DNA of 64,000 nucleotides from assembly GCF_019931145.1 (NCBI RefSeq), contig NZ_JAIOUV010000003.1, positions 451,342 to 515,341 of the forward strand. The letters are read 5' to 3'. The notes under the pieces are model-generated. The model did not search any database, was not told where the DNA came from, and saw only the letters and a program-made list of their open reading frames with translations. Numbering within the stretch: the first letter of the stretch is position 1; every line of letters starts with the position of its first letter. This DNA is from Marinicella meishanensis. Its GTDB lineage: Bacteria > Pseudomonadota > Gammaproteobacteria > Xanthomonadales > Marinicellaceae. Of this stretch, positions 63,789 through 64,000 are shown in pieces. The translations under genes and the position numbers were made by a program.

Positions 63789-64000
63789 TCATTGGCCGCC
63801 GCACTTTCCTTCGCCGCATTTACCTTCGGCTTTTTTGTCGTCCGACTTTTTGTCACCGCCGCATTTGCCTTCACCGCATTTGCCTTCGGCTTTTTTGTCG
63901 CCGCCGCACTTGCCTTCACCGCATTTGCCTTCGGCTTTTTTGTCGCCGCCGCACTTGCCTTCACCGCATTTGCCTTCGGCTTTTTTGTCGCCGCCGCACT
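63789..64000 (-). CDS. hvfA: Copper-RiPP precursor HvfA with EGKCG repeats, 3' part (cut by window edge)
   Basis: Seventy codons are visible, ending at TGA (63791-63789); the start and signal peptide lie beyond the right edge. The sequence is a 15-residue repeat, AEGKCGEGKCGGDKK, present twice complete with a partial unit at the edge, then a unit extended by SDDKK and a final unit ending CGGQ. Eight complete EGKCG motifs and a ninth Cys are visible. In Haemophilus, HvfA EGKCG cysteines are converted to copper-binding oxazolone/thioamide pairs. A product with this many sites would bind several copper ions. The frame was chosen over an overlapping Ala/Lys-rich frame because of motif and context. 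Confidence 0.9.
   Translation of the reverse strand, partial: CGGDKKAEGKCGEGKCGGDKKAEGKCGEGKCGGDKKAEGKCGEGKCGGDKKSDDKKAEGKCGEGKCGGQ

Noticed and set aside
63782..63964. Ala/Lys/Thr-rich 60-codon frame at the right edge
   Set aside because: It is the +1 frame of the hvfA repeats; the EGKCG frame matches the adjacent HvfB/C/D genes.

Overview
The window reads as chromosome from a free-living, probably marine, gammaproteobacterium. Supporting gene orders are rlmN-pilW-rodZ-hisS, dedD-cvpA-purF, grpE-dnaK-dnaJ-dapB beside recN, rplM-rpsI, and ygfB/zapA/6S RNA/fau. Two traits point towards the Xanthomonadales/Lysobacterales-Marinicella side of the class, although this placement is inference: an IPTL-CTERM-like segment in a surface protein, and secreted proteins ending in a short 'DLIFADxFE'-type tail. 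There is no prophage, transposase or CRISPR array. Almost all of the DNA is coding, with two islands of non-coding repeats (6.4-7.35 kb and 42.1-42.9 kb).

Layout. 1-2.8 kb: 5' part of a large Calx-beta repeat surface protein (- strand). 3.0-6.4 kb: lolA-rarA-crcB-secreted beta-propeller operon, then tRNA-Arg(CCT). 7.3-12.7 kb: accessory genes (GNAT/MarR pair, a methyltransferase, a LamG protein, secreted proteins of unknown role). 12.8-19.8 kb: recN, the heat-shock operon and dapB. 20.0-24.4 kb: an SDR, amt, the first copy of a 262-bp inverted-repeat element, and a papain-like protease fused to an alpha/beta hydrolase. 24.6-31.2 kb: fatty-acid beta-oxidation operon (TetR/PsrA-like regulator, divergent acyl-CoA dehydrogenase, FadB-type and FadA-type enzymes) with a clear operator at its promoter. 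31.5-42.1 kb: ndk, rlmN, pilW, rodZ, hisS, dedD, cvpA, purF and two ubiquinone-pathway hydroxylases. 42.9-46.6 kb: rpiA, fau, 6S RNA, zapA, a ZapB-like coiled coil, ygfB, rplM-rpsI. 46.7-51.7 kb: a diguanylate cyclase, a second beta-oxidation pair fadI-fadJ, and a 32-residue basic protein. 51.8-59.1 kb: a trypsin-fold secreted protease, the second 262-bp element, a PuuD-like membrane protein, an EF-G, a small ppGpp-hydrolase-like HD protein, a TfoX C-terminal-domain protein and a dGTPase. 59.2-64 kb: a secreted EndA-type nuclease and the copper-RiPP operon hvfABCD, whose precursor gene runs off the right edge.

The most interesting items are: (i) the hvfABCD cassette, with a repeat-expanded precursor carrying at least eight EGKCG motifs; (ii) the pair of 262-bp, ~90 % identical, highly structured inverted-repeat elements; (iii) a surface protein with what looks like an IPTL sorting signal and a second signal-like segment inside it; (iv) the cytoplasmic papain/lipase-like fusion; and (v) well-formed promoter-operator arrangements at both beta-oxidation operons. 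Translations were read by eye and starts were chosen from Shine-Dalgarno (SD) motifs and family length. No database search was run.
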